Positions 51,123-60,259 of a stretch of DNA of 64,000 nt are shown one piece after another. The notes under the pieces are model-generated. The model was not told the DNA's origin. It was given only the letters and a program-made list of their open reading frames with translations, and did not search any database. The DNA comes from Alphaproteobacteria bacterium (GTDB taxonomy: Bacteria; Pseudomonadota; Alphaproteobacteria; Rhodospirillales; Casp-alpha2). Location: assembly GCA_014382345.1 (NCBI GenBank), contig JACNJX010000049.1, forward strand, positions 19,176 through 83,175. The letters are read 5' to 3'. Each line of letters starts with the position of its first letter. Within the stretch, counting starts at the first letter, position 1. The position numbers and the translations under genes were made by a program.

Positions 51123-52175
51123 TTATTCCAGAACCGGTGTGCCGAAAATGCGCTCGAAACGATCCCTATAAGCCGGCCATGCCTCGGGGTTGATCAAGCG
51201 CGGCGGGCGATGGCCCTTGAAAATCGTCACCCACTGCTCTGCCGCCCACGACGCCATGTTGTGGGTGCAGTCATCGGTGATGCCGGCGACGTGCGGGCTG
51301 ACGATAACGTTGTCAAAAGCCATCAACGGGTGCTCGGCGGGCGGCGGTTCGGGCAGGAACACATCCAACCCGGCGCCCGCAATCAGGTTTTCGGACAACG
51401 CCCCTGCCAAGGCGGCCTCGTCATGAATGCCGCCCCTGGCCGTGGTGATGAAGTACGCCGACGGCTTCATCATCCGGTATTCCCGGTCCCCGATCATGTT
51501 GGTGGTTTCTTCCGTTAGCGGGCAATTGACGGAGACGAAGTCCGAAGCCGAGAAAATATCGTCGAAGCCAACCGGCTTCGCACCGCGTTCACGGAAATCG
51601 TCCTCGGTGATGTAGGGGTCGTAGGCCAGCACCGTCATGTTAAACATCTGCCCGGCCAAGGCCGACACCCTGCGCCCGACATTGCCGAGCCCGATGATGC
51701 CCAACGTACGCCCGGTCAGTTCCTGCCCCTGGAAATCATCGCGCCCCCACCCCTCGGGGCCGCGACGCATGCGCCGGTCGCCCTGGATGATTTGTTTCGA
51801 CAGCACCAGCATTAGCCCGAACACATGCTGGGCCACGGATTCCGCATTGGCCCCGGCCTGATTGACCAACAGAACCCCGGCGTCTGTGCAGGCCTCTTCA
51901 TCAACGGTGTCGTACCCCGTACCGGTTACGGAAACCGCCAGCAGTTCGGGACAGCGCTCAATAAGCGCACGGCCGGGCATAAACGGCGCCCGTGTTTCGA
52001 AAGCCGGAAGAAGCTGAAGCCCATGCGCCTGTTCAAGCGCCGCCCAGTTGTCCTTTTCGGGGCTGTCATAGGTCAGCTTCTGTAAATTGATGCCGTCTTC
52101 GCCGTCGAGCATGGTTTCTGCGATGGGGTCCATCCATTTTTCGAAGAACACCAGATTTTTTGTTTTTGACGTCAT
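51123..52175 (-). CDS. D-isomer-specific 2-hydroxyacid dehydrogenase
   Basis: An NAD-dependent enzyme of 350 residues, like phosphoglycerate or D-lactate dehydrogenases. GRTLGIIGLGNVGRRVSAL is the NAD loop. The catalytic arginine is in TTARGGIHDEAAL, the acid in DVFLPEPPPAEHPL, and the histidine in VIVSPHVAGIT. The ATG at 52175 has AAGGG 5-8 bases upstream. It is divergent from the 5-oxoprolinase gene. Substrate unknown. Confidence 0.88.
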   Translation of the reverse strand: MTSKTKNLVFFEKWMDPIAETMLDGEDGINLQKLTYDSPEKDNWAALEQAHGLQLLPAFETRAPFMPGRALIERCPELLAVSVTGTGYDTVDEEACTDAGVLLVNQAGANAESVAQHVFGLMLVLSKQIIQGDRRMRRGPEGWGRDDFQGQELTGRTLGIIGLGNVGRRVSALAGQMFNMTVLAYDPYITEDDFRERGAKPVGFDDIFSASDFVSVNCPLTEETTNMIGDREYRMMKPSAYFITTARGGIHDEAALAGALSENLIAGAGLDVFLPEPPPAEHPLMAFDNVIVSPHVAGITDDCTHNMASWAAEQWVTIFKGHRPPRLINPEAWPAYRDRFERIFGTPVLE

Positions 52176-52238
52176 GGTTACCCTTGCCCGTTGGGGTTTG
52201 TAAAAATTTTCGGCCGAACTATAGAACAAAAATCCGGT

Positions 52239-52277
52239 TTTTCCCTATTGGGTCATTTTCCCTATATAAAAAGGGAA
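52239..52277. promoter_or_regulatory. Repeat and palindrome in the 122-base divergent gap
   Basis: TTTTCCCTAT occurs at 52239-52248 and again at 52256-52265, 17 bases apart. The second copy joins a 6-bp inverted repeat (TTCCCT 52258-52263 with AGGGAA 52272-52277). It lies between the dehydrogenase and oxoprolinase starts, where a shared regulator could bind. Confidence 0.3.
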
Positions 52278-52297
52278 GGAAAGGGGGGACCCCATAC

Positions 52298-55200
52298 GTG
52301 ACGAAGAGCAAACCGGAGGCCTCCGGCAAATGGCAGTTCTGGATCGACCGGGGTGGCACCTTCACCGATGTGGTCGCGCGCCGCCCCGACGGAGACATCG
52401 TGTCCGGAAAATTGCTGTCGGAAAACCCGGAACGCTATCCGGACGCGGCCTTGCAGGGCGTCCGCGACCTTCTTGGCGTACCGGGCGGAGCCCCTATTCC
52501 AACCGAGGCCATCGAGGCCGTCAAGATGGGCACCACCGTCGCCACCAATGCACTGCTGGAACGCAAGGGCGACCGGACTGTTTTGGTCGTCAACACGGGC
52601 TTCAGGGATGCGCTTCGCATCGCCTATCAAAACAGGCCCCGGCTGTTCGACCGCCGGATCGTGTTGCCGGAGCTTCTCTATGAACGGGTGATCGAATGCG
52701 ACGGGCGGTTCACCGCCGAGGGCGAGGAAATGCAGCCCTTCGATGAAGGCGCTGCGAGGACTGGCCTGCAACAGGCATTCGATGCCGGTGTTCGTTCCGT
52801 CGCGATCGTTTTCATGCACGGCTATCGCTACCCGGCGCACGAACAAGCCGTCGCCGCCATCGCCCATGACATCGGCTTCACGCAGATTTCGGCCAGCCAC
52901 AAGGTCGCGCCGCTGATGAAACTGGTCAGCCGGGGGGACACCACGGTGGTCGATGCCTACCTGTCGCCGATCCTGCGCCGCTATGTGGAAACGGTGGCGT
53001 CTGAGTTGGGCGATGCCCGGCTGATGTTTATGCAGTCCAGCGGCGGACTAACCGACGCCAACCTGTTTCAGGGCAAGGACGCCATACTGTCCGGCCCGGC
53101 TGGCGGTGTCGTCGGCATGGTCCGGACCAGCGAAATGGCCGGGTTCGACAAGGTCATCGGATTCGACATGGGCGGCACGTCCACCGACGTGTCCCACTAC
53201 GCGGGGGAGTTCGAACGCGCCTTCGAAACCCAGGTCGCCGGCGTGCGTATGCGCGCACCGATGATGCACATTCACACCGTCGCCGCCGGCGGCGGTTCCA
53301 TCCTGCGCTTCGACGGTTCGCGCTACCGCGTCGGGCCGGAATCTGCCGGGGCCAATCCGGGGCCGGCGTGCTACCTGCGCGGCGGCCCGCTGGCCGTCAC
53401 CGATTGCAATGTCATGCTGGGCAAAATTCAGCCCGATCATTTCCCCAAGGTGTTCGGACCCGATGCCGACAAGCCCATTGACGCAGAGGCGGTGCGGAGC
53501 CGTTTTGCCGATCTTGCGGGTGAGATCGAACGTGCTTCCGGCGAGGCCCTGCGGCCGGAAGACGTAGCCGAAGGATTTTTGCGCATCGCCGTTGAAAACA
53601 TGGCCAACGCGATCAAGCAGATTTCCGTGCAACGCGGCTACGACGTCACCGAATACACCTTGTGCTGCTTCGGTGGCGCGGGCGGACAACACGCCTGCCT
53701 GGTCGCCGACTCGCTTGGTATGAACCGGGTCTTCATCCATCCGCTGGCGGGGGTGCTGTCCGCCTACGGCATGGGGCTGGCGGATGTCCGCGCCATGCGT
53801 GAAGAAACGGTGGAAGAGGCCTTGTCCGAGGATTTGGCGAATCGCCTGAAGGGCCGCTGCAAGGCCCTGGCGGAAGAGGCAATGCGCGACCTCGACGGAC
53901 AGGACATCAAGCGTTCCGACATGCTGGCACTGCCGAAGGCCCACATTCGCTATGCCGGGACCGATACGGCTTTTTTGGTGGCCATGGACGACCGCGACGG
54001 ATTGCAGCGTAATTTTTCCGACGCCCACGGCAAACGATTCGGCTTTGTCATGAAGGAACGTGATCTGGTGGTCGAAGCCGTTTCGGTCGAGGTTGTCGGC
54101 GTCACCGTGTCGGTTGACGATGCGAGGCAAGAAACACCCGGGGACCGGAAACAAGTGACGGCGCTCGCCCGCCACCCGGTCTGGGCCGACGGCGCCTACC
54201 GGGATGCGCCCTTCTACGACCGGGAAACAATGAACCCCGGCGATCACGTCGACGGCCCCGCGGTGATTATCGAGCCGGTGGCGACCACCGTTGTCGAGCA
54301 GGGCTGGCGGGCGGAGGTCACGGCGCACGACCATCTGGTGCTGAGCCGGCGCGAACCCAGGCCGGAACGGCTCGCCATCGGAACCAATGCCGATCCGGTG
54401 ATGCTGGAAATCTTCAACAACCTGTTCATGTCCATCGCCGAACAAATGGGGGCGACCCTGGAAAACACGGCGTATTCGGTCAACATCAAGGAACGCCTTG
54501 ATTTCTCCTGCGCCGTTTTCGACACGGACGGCAATCTGGTCGCCAACGCGCCGCACATGCCGGTGCATTTGGGTTCCATGAGCGAGTCCGTCCGGGTCAT
54601 CATTGCCGAGCGCGCCGCCGATATGAAACCGGGCGACGTCTTTGCCCTGAACGCGCCCTACAACGGCGGCACCCATCTGCCCGACGTTACCCTGATTACG
54701 CCGGTCTTCGACACGGATGGTGGCGATATTCTGTTTTACGTCGGCTCGCGTGGCCACCAGGCCGATATCGGCGGCACCACGCCGGGCTCGATGCCGCCGG
54801 ACAGCACCTCGGTCGACGAGGAAGGCATCCTGATCGACAATTTCCTTCTGGTCGAACAGGGCGTGTTCCGCGAACAGGCGATACGGGATTTGCTGGCATC
54901 CGGGGATTACCCGGCGCGCAATCCGGACCACAACATCGCCGACCTGAAGGCGCAGATCGCCGCCAACGAAAAGGGCCTGCAGGAACTGCGCCGCATGGTC
55001 GATCACTTCGGGCTGGATGTGGTGACGGCCTACATGGGCCACGTTCAGGACAATGCCGAGGAATCGGTGCGCCGGGTTCTCGACCGGCTGTTGGACGGGA
55101 CGTTTTCCTACGAGATGGACAACGGCGGGGTTATTCGGGTAGCGATCTCCATCGACCGCGAGGCGCGCTCGGCCACCGTCGATTTCACTGGTACGTCGGA

Positions 55201-55918
55201 TCAGTTGCCGAGCAATTTCAATGCCCCCTCGGCGGTTTCCCGGGCCGCGGTTCTGTATGTCTTCCGGACGCTGGTGGATGATGAAATCCCGATGAATGAA
55301 GGCTGCCGGAAGCCCATCGACATCATCATTCCCGAACGCAACATGTTGAATCCCGATTTTCCGGCCGCCGTGGTGGCTGGCAACGTGGAGACGTCCCAAT
55401 GCGTGACCGACGCGCTCTATGGCGCGCTCGGCGTCATGGGCGCGAGCCAGGGCACCATGAACAACTTCACCTTCGGCAACGAGAACTATCAGTACTACGA
55501 AACCATCTGCGGCGGCTCCGGCGCCGGCGACGGGTTCGATGGCACCGATGCGGTGCATACCCACATGACCAATTCCCGGCTGACCGACCCCGAGGTTCTG
55601 GAATGGCGCTTCCCGGTCTTCGTCGATTCCTTTTCCATCCGCCGAGGGTCCGGCGGCGCCGGGCAATACAGCGGCGGCGCCGGTGTTATCAGGAAAATCC
55701 GTTTCCGGGAGGCGATGACGGCCTCCATCCTGTCAGGGCACCGGGTGATCGCCCCTTACGGCATGGCCGGCGGGGAGCCCGGCGCGGTGGGCCGGAACTA
55801 CATCGAACGCGCCGATGGCCGGACACAAGACCTGGGCCCCACGGACAGCGCCGAAATGAACCCGGACGACGTCTTCGTCATCGAAACCCCCGGCGGCGGC
55901 GGGTATGGAAAATCATGA
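52298..55918 (+). CDS. 5-oxoprolinase / hydantoinase, HyuA-HyuB fusion
   Basis: An ATP-dependent amidohydrolase of 1206 residues, the length of bacterial and eukaryotic 5-oxoprolinases. The HyuA half opens FWIDRGGTFTDVVARRPDG. KVIGFDMGGTSTDVSHYAGE is the second phosphate loop and CFGGAGGQHACLVADSLGM the third. The HyuB half begins near residue 700 (DPVMLEIFNNLFMSIAEQMG) and includes LNAPYNGGTHLPDVTLITPV. GTG at 52298 has a GGGG-rich site upstream; an upstream open frame runs into the divergent gene. It would open 5-oxoproline or a hydantoin. Confidence 0.93.
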   Translation: MTKSKPEASGKWQFWIDRGGTFTDVVARRPDGDIVSGKLLSENPERYPDAALQGVRDLLGVPGGAPIPTEAIEAVKMGTTVATNALLERKGDRTVLVVNTGFRDALRIAYQNRPRLFDRRIVLPELLYERVIECDGRFTAEGEEMQPFDEGAARTGLQQAFDAGVRSVAIVFMHGYRYPAHEQAVAAIAHDIGFTQISASHKVAPLMKLVSRGDTTVVDAYLSPILRRYVETVASELGDARLMFMQSSGGLTDANLFQGKDAILSGPAGGVVGMVRTSEMAGFDKVIGFDMGGTSTDVSHYAGEFERAFETQVAGVRMRAPMMHIHTVAAGGGSILRFDGSRYRVGPESAGANPGPACYLRGGPLAVTDCNVMLGKIQPDHFPKVFGPDADKPIDAEAVRSRFADLAGEIERASGEALRPEDVAEGFLRIAVENMANAIKQISVQRGYDVTEYTLCCFGGAGGQHACLVADSLGMNRVFIHPLAGVLSAYGMGLADVRAMREETVEEALSEDLANRLKGRCKALAEEAMRDLDGQDIKRSDMLALPKAHIRYAGTDTAFLVAMDDRDGLQRNFSDAHGKRFGFVMKERDLVVEAVSVEVVGVTVSVDDARQETPGDRKQVTALARHPVWADGAYRDAPFYDRETMNPGDHVDGPAVIIEPVATTVVEQGWRAEVTAHDHLVLSRREPRPERLAIGTNADPVMLEIFNNLFMSIAEQMGATLENTAYSVNIKERLDFSCAVFDTDGNLVANAPHMPVHLGSMSESVRVIIAERAADMKPGDVFALNAPYNGGTHLPDVTLITPVFDTDGGDILFYVGSRGHQADIGGTTPGSMPPDSTSVDEEGILIDNFLLVEQGVFREQAIRDLLASGDYPARNPDHNIADLKAQIAANEKGLQELRRMVDHFGLDVVTAYMGHVQDNAEESVRRVLDRLLDGTFSYEMDNGGVIRVAISIDREARSATVDFTGTSDQLPSNFNAPSAVSRAAVLYVFRTLVDDEIPMNEGCRKPIDIIIPERNMLNPDFPAAVVAGNVETSQCVTDALYGALGVMGASQGTMNNFTFGNENYQYYETICGGSGAGDGFDGTDAVHTHMTNSRLTDPEVLEWRFPVFVDSFSIRRGSGGAGQYSGGAGVIRKIRFREAMTASILSGHRVIAPYGMAGGEPGAVGRNYIERADGRTQDLGPTDSAEMNPDDVFVIETPGGGGYGKS

Positions 55919-56108
55919 CCAGGGGACGGGTTCGGAGAGCCATAACCCGGACCATCAGGCGAATCGGGGAGGAAACCGGGGCCTATTCGCCCTATATCTG
56001 GTGCTGAAAGAATAAAATAATCCCTCCATATGGTGCTCTCTAACCCGTTGTTTTTCAGAAGAATTCCTGAAAAACCCATATTTTCAATCGGTTAAGACTT
56101 ATCCCCGT

Positions 56109-56136
56109 TTGACCGTCGAATCGGCTGACGTTAGAC
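56109..56136 (+). promoter_or_regulatory. Candidate promoter of the TolC-family gene
   Basis: TTGACC (56109-56114), 16 bases, then TTAGAC (56131-56136). The predicted start is about 56143, giving a leader of 29 bases. Confidence 0.4.
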
Positions 56137-56171
56137 TCTCTTGATTCTAGGGTTTAGGCGTACCGGAAACG

Positions 56172-57488
56172 ATGAAAACACGAGTTGCATTGGCGCTTTC
56201 GGCGGGGATTTTGAGCTTCGGTTTTTCCGCGGCGGGATCCGCTTCGTCGCTGGAAGAAGAACTAGCCGGGCTGCTTCAGGATCATCCGAACATCCGCGCC
56301 GCCTACAAAACCGTGGAATCGTCCCGCCAGGGCGTCAAACACGCCAAATCATCCTATTACCCGCAAGTTTCCGTCAGCGCCGACGTCGCCCACGAAGTCA
56401 TCAACAGCCCCGCCGAACGCAATCAGGGTGACGGCCAGCAAGGCAAACCGTCATCGCGCACCCCGCAAAGCGCCACCGTTTCGGTGACCCAGAACCTTTT
56501 CGACGGGTTCGCCACGGCGTCCGCCGTCAGGACCGCGAAGCTGAACAAGGAACTGGCGCTGATGACCCTGGAAGGCACCCGCCAGAACACCGTGTTGGAA
56601 GGCGTCGGCACCTACGTCAACGTGCTCCGGCAAAAGCGCCTGATCGAACTGTCACGCGAAAACGAAGCGACAATTCAACAGCAGCTCAGCCTGGAAGACG
56701 AACGGGTGCAACGGGGCTCGGGCATCGCGGTGGACGTATTGCAGGCAAAATCCCGCCTGCAGGCGTCGAAGGAACGCCGCGTTACCTTCGAAGGCGCGCT
56801 GCAGGATGCCGTAAGCCGATATGCTCAGACCTTCAACCATCCCCCGGACATAGACGCCATGACCGACCCCGTGCCGCCGGTTGAAATGGTGCCCAGTGAT
56901 CTGGAACGGGCCATCGACATTGCGCTCACCGGCAATCCGGCCCTGGGCAATTCAAGCGTCACCATCGAGGTCGCCAGGGAACGCAAGCGCACCGTCCGCG
57001 CCGAGCTCTATCCCAGCGTCGACGTCAGCAGCAGTTGGAATTTTGAAAAGAACGCCGGCGCGGTCCTGGGCGTGCGCCGGGATTATTCCATGACCCTGAC
57101 CGCCACCTGGGACCTGTTCACCGGGTTTTCCACCCGCAACCTGCTGTCCCAGGCTTCGTTCGATCTTGGCGCCAGCAAGGACACCTATGACTACACCGCG
57201 CGCAAGGTCATCGAACAGACCAGACTGGCATGGCAGGCTCTGCTGACGGCCCGCCAAAGGCTGGAGCTTCTGGAAAATGCCGTCAACATCGCGTCCGAGG
57301 TGTTTTCCTCGCGCCAGAAACTGCGCGAAGCCGGCAAGGAAACGGTGATTAACGTGCTGGACGCGGAAAATGAGGTCAACAACACCCAGATCAATTTCAC
57401 CTCGGCGTCCTATGACGAACGTCTGGCCGTGTACCAGCTTTTGCTGGCCATGGGGCTGTTAAACCCGGAAGGTCTAAATCTTTACTGA
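56172..57488 (+). CDS. TolC-family outer membrane efflux protein
   Basis: An outer membrane channel of 438 residues. The signal peptide MKTRVALALSAGILSFGFSAAGSAS is followed by two repeated helical halves. HPNIRAAYKTVESSRQGVKHAKSS and SVTQNLFDGFATASAV are first-half signatures; NPALGNSSVTIEVARERKRTVRAE and ATWDLFTGFSTRNLLSQA are the second. It would connect with an inner membrane pump for type I secretion or export, but no pump or adaptor gene is near. Confidence 0.9.
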   Translation: MKTRVALALSAGILSFGFSAAGSASSLEEELAGLLQDHPNIRAAYKTVESSRQGVKHAKSSYYPQVSVSADVAHEVINSPAERNQGDGQQGKPSSRTPQSATVSVTQNLFDGFATASAVRTAKLNKELALMTLEGTRQNTVLEGVGTYVNVLRQKRLIELSRENEATIQQQLSLEDERVQRGSGIAVDVLQAKSRLQASKERRVTFEGALQDAVSRYAQTFNHPPDIDAMTDPVPPVEMVPSDLERAIDIALTGNPALGNSSVTIEVARERKRTVRAELYPSVDVSSSWNFEKNAGAVLGVRRDYSMTLTATWDLFTGFSTRNLLSQASFDLGASKDTYDYTARKVIEQTRLAWQALLTARQRLELLENAVNIASEVFSSRQKLREAGKETVINVLDAENEVNNTQINFTSASYDERLAVYQLLLAMGLLNPEGLNLY

Positions 57489-57513
57489 CGCCCTGCCCCC
57501 GTTTTAAAGGCGG

Positions 57514-57828
57514 CTAGGTCCTGGTTTTATCCGGCTCATCGGCGTCGGGGGTCTTTTTCGGATTGGTTGGGGCTGGGCCTGGGTGTTTGCGGCGAATAAT
57601 GATATCGCCGTTTTCCAGAACTTCCGGCGCTTCGTACTGCGGAATCGTCATTAAAAACAGTTCAAAAGCCTTAAGAATTTGCCGCGTTCCCTCCTTCAGC
57701 AATTCCGAAGGCTCCCCTTGCCCAGAAGGCGGCGGGGGTTCGGCGGCCGGGGCCTGGCCGGCAAATGTCATCAGGGCTACCAGCGCCAGTCCAAAACGCA
57801 TTTTTGGCATGTTTGGTGTGTTTGACAT
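57514..57828 (-). CDS. Small secreted hypothetical protein
   Basis: A 104-residue protein with a signal peptide (MRFGLALVALMTFAGQAPAA, from an ATG at residue 10, or longer from residue 1). The mature part is short: a helix SELLKEGTRQILKAFELFLM, then VLENGDIIIRRKHPGPAP and a charged proline-rich tail. I remember similar small proteins in alphaproteobacteria but no function. It is convergent with the TolC-family gene. Confidence 0.6.
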   Translation of the reverse strand: MSNTPNMPKMRFGLALVALMTFAGQAPAAEPPPPSGQGEPSELLKEGTRQILKAFELFLMTIPQYEAPEVLENGDIIIRRKHPGPAPTNPKKTPDADEPDKTRT

Positions 57829-57956
57829 GGGGGGTGGGACCTCCGTCGGGGATCAAAAACCGTCCCCTATCCTTGACCAAGGGCAAGGCCGGAACAAGGC
57901 GCAATCAAGGCAATATCATGGCCTAGAGGGAAATCTGGCATTGTCACCCGCAGAAA

Positions 57957-58307
57957 TCAGATCCCGGCCAAGGCATTCAGGGCGAGCGCCACCCGTGAAG
58001 ACAAATTCGTCATCAGCAATATCAAGTGGCGGGAAATTTCCACCCCGTCCTCTGTTTCAAGAGTCGTCTGGTTGCCTCCATCGAAAAACCTGGGGACCAT
58101 GACTTCTGGAAAATGATCCGCCGTAACCATCAGGTGCGCCCCTTTGCGGGCAAAGGTGGCGCTCCGCAGGGGATACCCACCGGGCAGAATGGCCGACGTA
58201 CCCTGTGTCCGGGCAAGCACCGTAACCAAATCACTCCAACCGGTCAGATCGCAACCGTCGGCCTGCGGTTCATTTTCTTTAGACCTGTCTAAAATCTTTT
58301 CAACCAT
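57957..58307 (-). CDS. Hypothetical protein
   Basis: A 116-residue protein that I do not recognise. The ATG at 58307 has AGAGAGG upstream and is preferred over a frame that opens at 58439. Notable stretches are GWSDLVTVLARTQGTSAILPGG and VMVPRFFDGGNQTTLETEDGVE, which remind me of the N-terminal part of large alphaproteobacterial surface proteins with FecR-like domains; this is a weak impression. No signal peptide. Confidence 0.5.
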   Translation of the reverse strand: MVEKILDRSKENEPQADGCDLTGWSDLVTVLARTQGTSAILPGGYPLRSATFARKGAHLMVTADHFPEVMVPRFFDGGNQTTLETEDGVEISRHLILLMTNLSSRVALALNALAGI

Positions 58308-58558
58308 GGGAACCTCTCTATCTCTTACGGCCGACGCCCCTGAGGAATTGGCCGGAAACTGCTGTAAGTGTCTTGCCTTCTTTCTAGAGGCCCCCTGTAA
58401 CGGTTGAATGAACGGCCTATAAATATTATGTGAATGCATGTTACAATTTTCAGCTCAAGACATCGGGGACAGGGAAAGCACAAGAAATTCCCTGACTTCC
58501 TGAGCAAACTTCTATTTGTCGGCGGGTTCGCCCACAGTTTTTTTCGGGGGAAAAAAGC

Positions 58559-59269
58559 ATGAGCAAACACCTTTTGATTGTCGAAGACGACGAACTGGTG
58601 CAATCGCTTCTGGCCGCCTACATGCAAAATGAAGGCTTCAAAATCAGCCTCGCCACCACCGGCAAGGAAATGCTGGCGTGCATCGATTCCGAGTCCATCG
58701 ACCTTGTTCTTCTGGACTTAGGACTGCCCGACGAAGACGGACTGGTGCTGGCGCGTCAGGTACGGGCGCGTTCGTCCCTGCCGATCATCGTGGTGACCGC
58801 CCGCAAGGAACAAAAAGACCGGCTGGCGGCGCTGGAGATCGGCGCCGATGACTACCTGACCAAGCCCTTCGACCCGGAAGAACTGGTGCTCCGCGTCCGC
58901 AACCTTTTGAGCCGGAGCGGCGATGGCAACACGAAAGAGGCGCTCCGCGAGCGCACCGAAATTTTCCGTTTTCGGGGCTGGGTCCTGGATACGGGCGCCC
59001 ACAGCCTGACCGACGAAAAGGGCGAAAAGGTCGCCCTGACACGCGCCGAGTTCAATCTTTTGGCGGCGCTCGCCCGTGCGCCCAACAGGGTGTTGAGCCG
59101 CGATTATCTGCTCGATGCCATTAGCCAGGATGCCGATTCGCCGACGGACCGCCTGATAGACGTTTTGATAAGCCGGGTCCGCAAGAAAATAGAGGCCAAC
59201 CCGAAAAAACCGGAAATCCTCACCACCGTGGTCGGCTGCGGCTACAAATTCAGCGCCCGCATCGAATAA
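58559..59269 (+). CDS. OmpR/PhoB-family response regulator, no kinase nearby
   Basis: A two-component regulator of 236 residues. The receiver domain has the acidic pocket in LLIVEDDELV, the phosphorylated aspartate in LVLLDLGLPDEDG, the threonine of IIVVTARKE, and lysine in DDYLTKPFDPEEL. A winged-helix domain follows from about 135 (VALTRAEFNLLAALARAP, then VLISRVRKKIEANPKKPEIL). No histidine kinase is in the window. A weak hairpin with a run of T at 58538-58544 lies in its leader. Confidence 0.92.
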   Translation: MSKHLLIVEDDELVQSLLAAYMQNEGFKISLATTGKEMLACIDSESIDLVLLDLGLPDEDGLVLARQVRARSSLPIIVVTARKEQKDRLAALEIGADDYLTKPFDPEELVLRVRNLLSRSGDGNTKEALRERTEIFRFRGWVLDTGAHSLTDEKGEKVALTRAEFNLLAALARAPNRVLSRDYLLDAISQDADSPTDRLIDVLISRVRKKIEANPKKPEILTTVVGCGYKFSARIE

Positions 59270-59295
59270 ATCCGTTTCTCCTGCTCTGTCAGACC

Positions 59296-59327
59296 AAAAA
59301 AATGGACCGGCGCCAGGCGCCGGTCCA
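59296..59327 (-). terminator. Terminator of the putative minus-strand sRNA
   Basis: TGGACCGGCGCC (59303-59314) and GGCGCCGGTCCA (59316-59327) are inverted around one base, giving a stem of about 11 bp. Seven A on the plus strand (59296-59302) become the U tract of a minus-strand RNA. On the plus strand no T run follows, so it is not a good terminator for the response regulator. Confidence 0.7.
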
Positions 59328-59380
59328 GTTGGCTTGGGAGAGTGCGCCGGCTGGGGGGAGCCGGCGTCTCCAGGGGCACG

Positions 59381-59449
59381 TCATGTTTGACGTGCAGGGA
59401 TGGAAATTCGTGGTTCGCCTTGGCGGGTCCTCTGAAACTTTTTGATCAT
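59381..59449 (-). CDS. Possible 22-residue peptide inside the putative sRNA
   Basis: An ATG at 59449 opens a frame of 22 codons beginning MIKKFQRTRQ, basic, with a stop at 59381 inside the second hairpin. A GGGAAG lies about 14 bases upstream but in a stem. It may be a real micropeptide, a leader peptide, or chance. Confidence 0.2.
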   Translation of the reverse strand: MIKKFQRTRQGEPRISIPARQT

Positions 59450-59633
59450 GGCGGGGTGTCTTCCCGCCTCTTGTGAGAACAGTTCTACCAATACGATGTA
59501 TATTTCATATGAACAGCTTATTAGAGAAGTGTGAACAAATGTAACATAACGAAGGCCAAATCTGCTGGCCTATCCCACCAAGGGATGTGCTACGCTCAGC
59601 CCGCTTAAAAAATAACCAGGGGAGAATTTCGGG

Positions 59634-60254
59634 ATGCTGAAAGTCCTGGGACGCAAGACGTCCATCAACGTACAAAAAGTCATGTGGCTGACCGCTGAAC
59701 TGGGCCTGGAGGTCGAACGCGTCGACATCGGCGGCCCTTTCGGCGGCAACGACGCGCCGGAATATTTGGCAAAAAACCCCAACGGCCTGGTGCCGACGCT
59801 GGAAGACGGCGATTTTATCCTGTGGGAATCACAAGCCATCTGCCGCTATCTGGCCGAGGCCTACGGAAGCGCCCCCTGGGCCCCCGAAGACGCCAAAGGC
59901 CGGGCGCGGGCCGGGCAGTGGATGGACTGGTACGTCACCAAACTGCATCCGCCGATGACGGTAATCTTCTGGGCCCTGGTCCGCACCGCGCCCGAAGACC
60001 GCGACATGGACGCCGTCAACAAAGCCGTGGAACAGGCGTCCGAACTTTGGACACTGCTCGACCGGCAACTGGAAAACGCGGACTTCCTGACCGGAAACGA
60101 CCCCACCATCGGTGACATCCCTTCAGGCTGCGCCGTCAGCCGCTGGTACGCCATGGACGTCAACCGCCCGTCCCTTCCCAATCTGGAGGCATGGCACACA
60201 CGCCTGAAGGCCCGCCCGGCCTACCAGGACCACGTCATCATGCCTTTGGTGTAA
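59634..60254 (+). CDS. Glutathione S-transferase family protein
   Basis: A 206-residue enzyme. The N-terminal thioredoxin-like domain has KTSINVQKVMWLTAELGL and NPNGLVPTLEDGDFILWESQAICRYLA, where NGLVPTL and ESQAI bind glutathione. The helical domain follows (MDWYVTKLHPPMTV and LTGNDPTIGDIPSGCAVSRW). It is the first of three closely spaced genes (6- and 2-base gaps) with a hydrolase and an isomerase-like protein. Confidence 0.9.
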   Translation: MLKVLGRKTSINVQKVMWLTAELGLEVERVDIGGPFGGNDAPEYLAKNPNGLVPTLEDGDFILWESQAICRYLAEAYGSAPWAPEDAKGRARAGQWMDWYVTKLHPPMTVIFWALVRTAPEDRDMDAVNKAVEQASELWTLLDRQLENADFLTGNDPTIGDIPSGCAVSRWYAMDVNRPSLPNLEAWHTRLKARPAYQDHVIMPLV

Positions 60255-60259
60255 CGGCT

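Larger units (their letters stand above)
59296..59490 (-). ncRNA. Candidate small RNA with four hairpins
   Basis: Four consecutive stem-loops lie in about 170 bases: 59450-59468 (6-bp stem), 59376-59395 (8-bp, 4-base loop), 59345-59366 (8-bp stem with six C in the loop on the minus strand), and 59303-59327 (11-12-bp GC stem). The last is followed on the minus strand by seven U (59302 down to 59296), a textbook terminator for a minus-strand transcript. No protein gene on that strand explains it. The 5' end is not defined. The C-rich loop could pair with Shine-Dalgarno sequences. Confidence 0.55.

Noticed and set aside
53048..55666. An 872-codon open frame on the minus strand
   Set aside because: It lies wholly antisense to the 5-oxoprolinase gene, whose motifs are clear. 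Its translation is rich in H, R, G and V with no domain, as expected from the complement of GC-rich codons.
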